Source of the DNA: Candidatus Omnitrophota bacterium | Lineage (GTDB): Bacteria > Omnitrophota > Koll11 > Aquiviventales > Aquiviventaceae | Direction of reading: 5' to 3' | NCBI GenBank assembly: GCA_016196415.1 | Contig: JACPXS010000134.1 | Coordinates: 1 to 5,175 of the forward strand | DNA length: 5,175 bases | Part shown: positions 4,725-5,175 of the stretch, piece by piece | Position numbering within the stretch: position 1 is the first letter of the stretch | Layout of the letters: each line of letters opens with the position of its first letter | The notes under the pieces: generated by a model | The model's input: the letters and a program-made list of their open reading frames with translations, nothing else | What the model was told of the DNA's origin: nothing | Database searches by the model: none | Translations under genes and position numbers: made by a program

Positions 4725-5036
4725 ATGAAGGACAGCCGTAGACAGGGCAGGACGTTCCTGACCGTCGCGTCATTCGTCCTCGGGACCGCGATCGGGAGCA
4801 TCGCGACGTTGCTCTACGCTCCCGCGTCCGGGCAAGTCACCCGGCGCCGGTTGGCACTGAGGGTTCGGAACTTGCAGCGGAAGGCCCTTCGTCAGCTCGG
4901 GCAGACCAAACGGGTGCTGGCGAACAGAGCCGAGAGCGTCCGCGAGGCCGCGACCGAGTGGATCGCAGGCCACGTTCCGCACGGCAACGGACGACACCCC
5001 ATCCGTCGGCCGATCCGCCACGCGACAGCGCGCTAA
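4725..5036 (+). CDS. YtxH-like domain protein
   Basis: This is a 103-residue protein. A short basic N-terminus is followed by a glycine-zipper-like membrane helix (about 11-31, FLTVASFVLGTAIGSIATLL). The YtxH hallmark comes next: LLYAPASGQVTRRRL (29-43), equivalent to the family pattern LLxAPxSGxxTR. The rest (44-80) is a basic amphipathic helix, and the tail is rich in His, Pro and Arg. YtxH proteins (formerly called gas-vesicle-like, GvpP-like) are small membrane-associated proteins tied to general stress in Bacillus; the biochemical role is not established. It lies 76 bases after the DUF948-like gene, has a strong SD and shares the terminator at 5053, so the two very probably form one transcript under the c-di-GMP riboswitch. 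Confidence 0.85.
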   Translation: MKDSRRQGRTFLTVASFVLGTAIGSIATLLYAPASGQVTRRRLALRVRNLQRKALRQLGQTKRVLANRAESVREAATEWIAGHVPHGNGRHPIRRPIRHATAR

Positions 5037-5052
5037 CGCTGGCGTGTCAGTC

Positions 5053-5094
5053 AAACGAGAAAACGGCAGCCGTCTCGGCTGCCGTTTTTCGTTT
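5053..5094 (+). terminator. intrinsic terminator closing the YtxG/YtxH-like operon
   Basis: AAAACGGCAGCC (5060-5071) pairs perfectly with GGCTGCCGTTTT (5077-5088) around a GTCTC loop, with five T residues at 5085-5089. The pairing continues outward (AAACGA 5053-5058 with TCGTTT 5089-5094) past one bulged G, giving about 18 bp. The A-tract on the left side means it could also work in the opposite direction. Confidence 0.92.
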
Positions 5095-5115
5095 CTCCCT
5101 GGTAAGATACTCGTC

Positions 5116-5148
5116 AGAGCGCCTCTCAACATGACTGCGGGGCGCTCT
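5116..5148. repeat. 8-bp perfect inverted repeat in the terminal intergenic region
   Basis: AGAGCGCC (5116-5123) and GGCGCTCT (5141-5148) are exact reverse complements separated by 17 bases. They lie just after a -10-like GATACT (5106-5111) that lacks a matching -35. This could be an operator or a leader hairpin of a gene beyond the window. No coding start is supportable in 5095-5175. Confidence 0.4.
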
Positions 5149-5175
5149 CGGTGAAGGGTGAAGGCTGGAGGGTGA

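Overview
The window is G+C-rich and densely coding on the + strand. It looks like chromosome of an uncultured diderm (Gram-negative-type) bacterium: there is an exported protein with a PEP-CTERM sorting tail, an AsmA-family envelope protein, and a class I cyclic di-GMP riboswitch of the kind common in Deltaproteobacteria and allied phyla. No rRNA or housekeeping marker is present, so the phylum cannot be fixed; Omnitrophota, Nitrospirota or a deltaproteobacterial lineage would all fit.

Left part (1-412): the first 48 bases may be the tail of an upstream gene. A 124-bp element with terminal inverted repeats follows (76-199). Next is a structured, gene-free stretch (205-348) that ends in a strong intrinsic terminator (349-383), only 30 bases before the first complete gene.

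Centre (413-3796): three genes run in the same direction. They encode a lamin-tail-domain PEP-CTERM protein (413-1087), an AsmA-like membrane-anchored protein (1180-2556) and a major facilitator superfamily transporter (2564-3796). The last two are 7 bases apart and are almost certainly co-transcribed. No specific shared pathway can be read from them beyond an envelope or export theme.

Junction (3783-4276): a second copy of the inverted-repeat element begins inside the 3' end of the transporter gene and supplies its stop codon. Just beyond it lies a good sigma-70-type promoter (3940-3969), then a convincing GEMM-I cyclic di-GMP riboswitch (about 4040-4152). A 120-base expression platform follows, with several hairpins but no terminator U-tract and no Shine-Dalgarno site.

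Right part (4277-5175): the riboswitch leads into two small membrane-protein genes, a DUF948/YtxG-like protein (4277-4648) and a YtxH-like protein (4725-5036), closed by a strong intrinsic terminator (5053-5094). The main biological reading is a c-di-GMP-controlled YtxG/YtxH-type envelope or stress module. The start region of its first gene is unusual: it has no ribosome-binding site, overlaps an upstream short ORF, and faces an antisense mini-ORF with a textbook Shine-Dalgarno. The last 80 bases hold no gene that can be supported.
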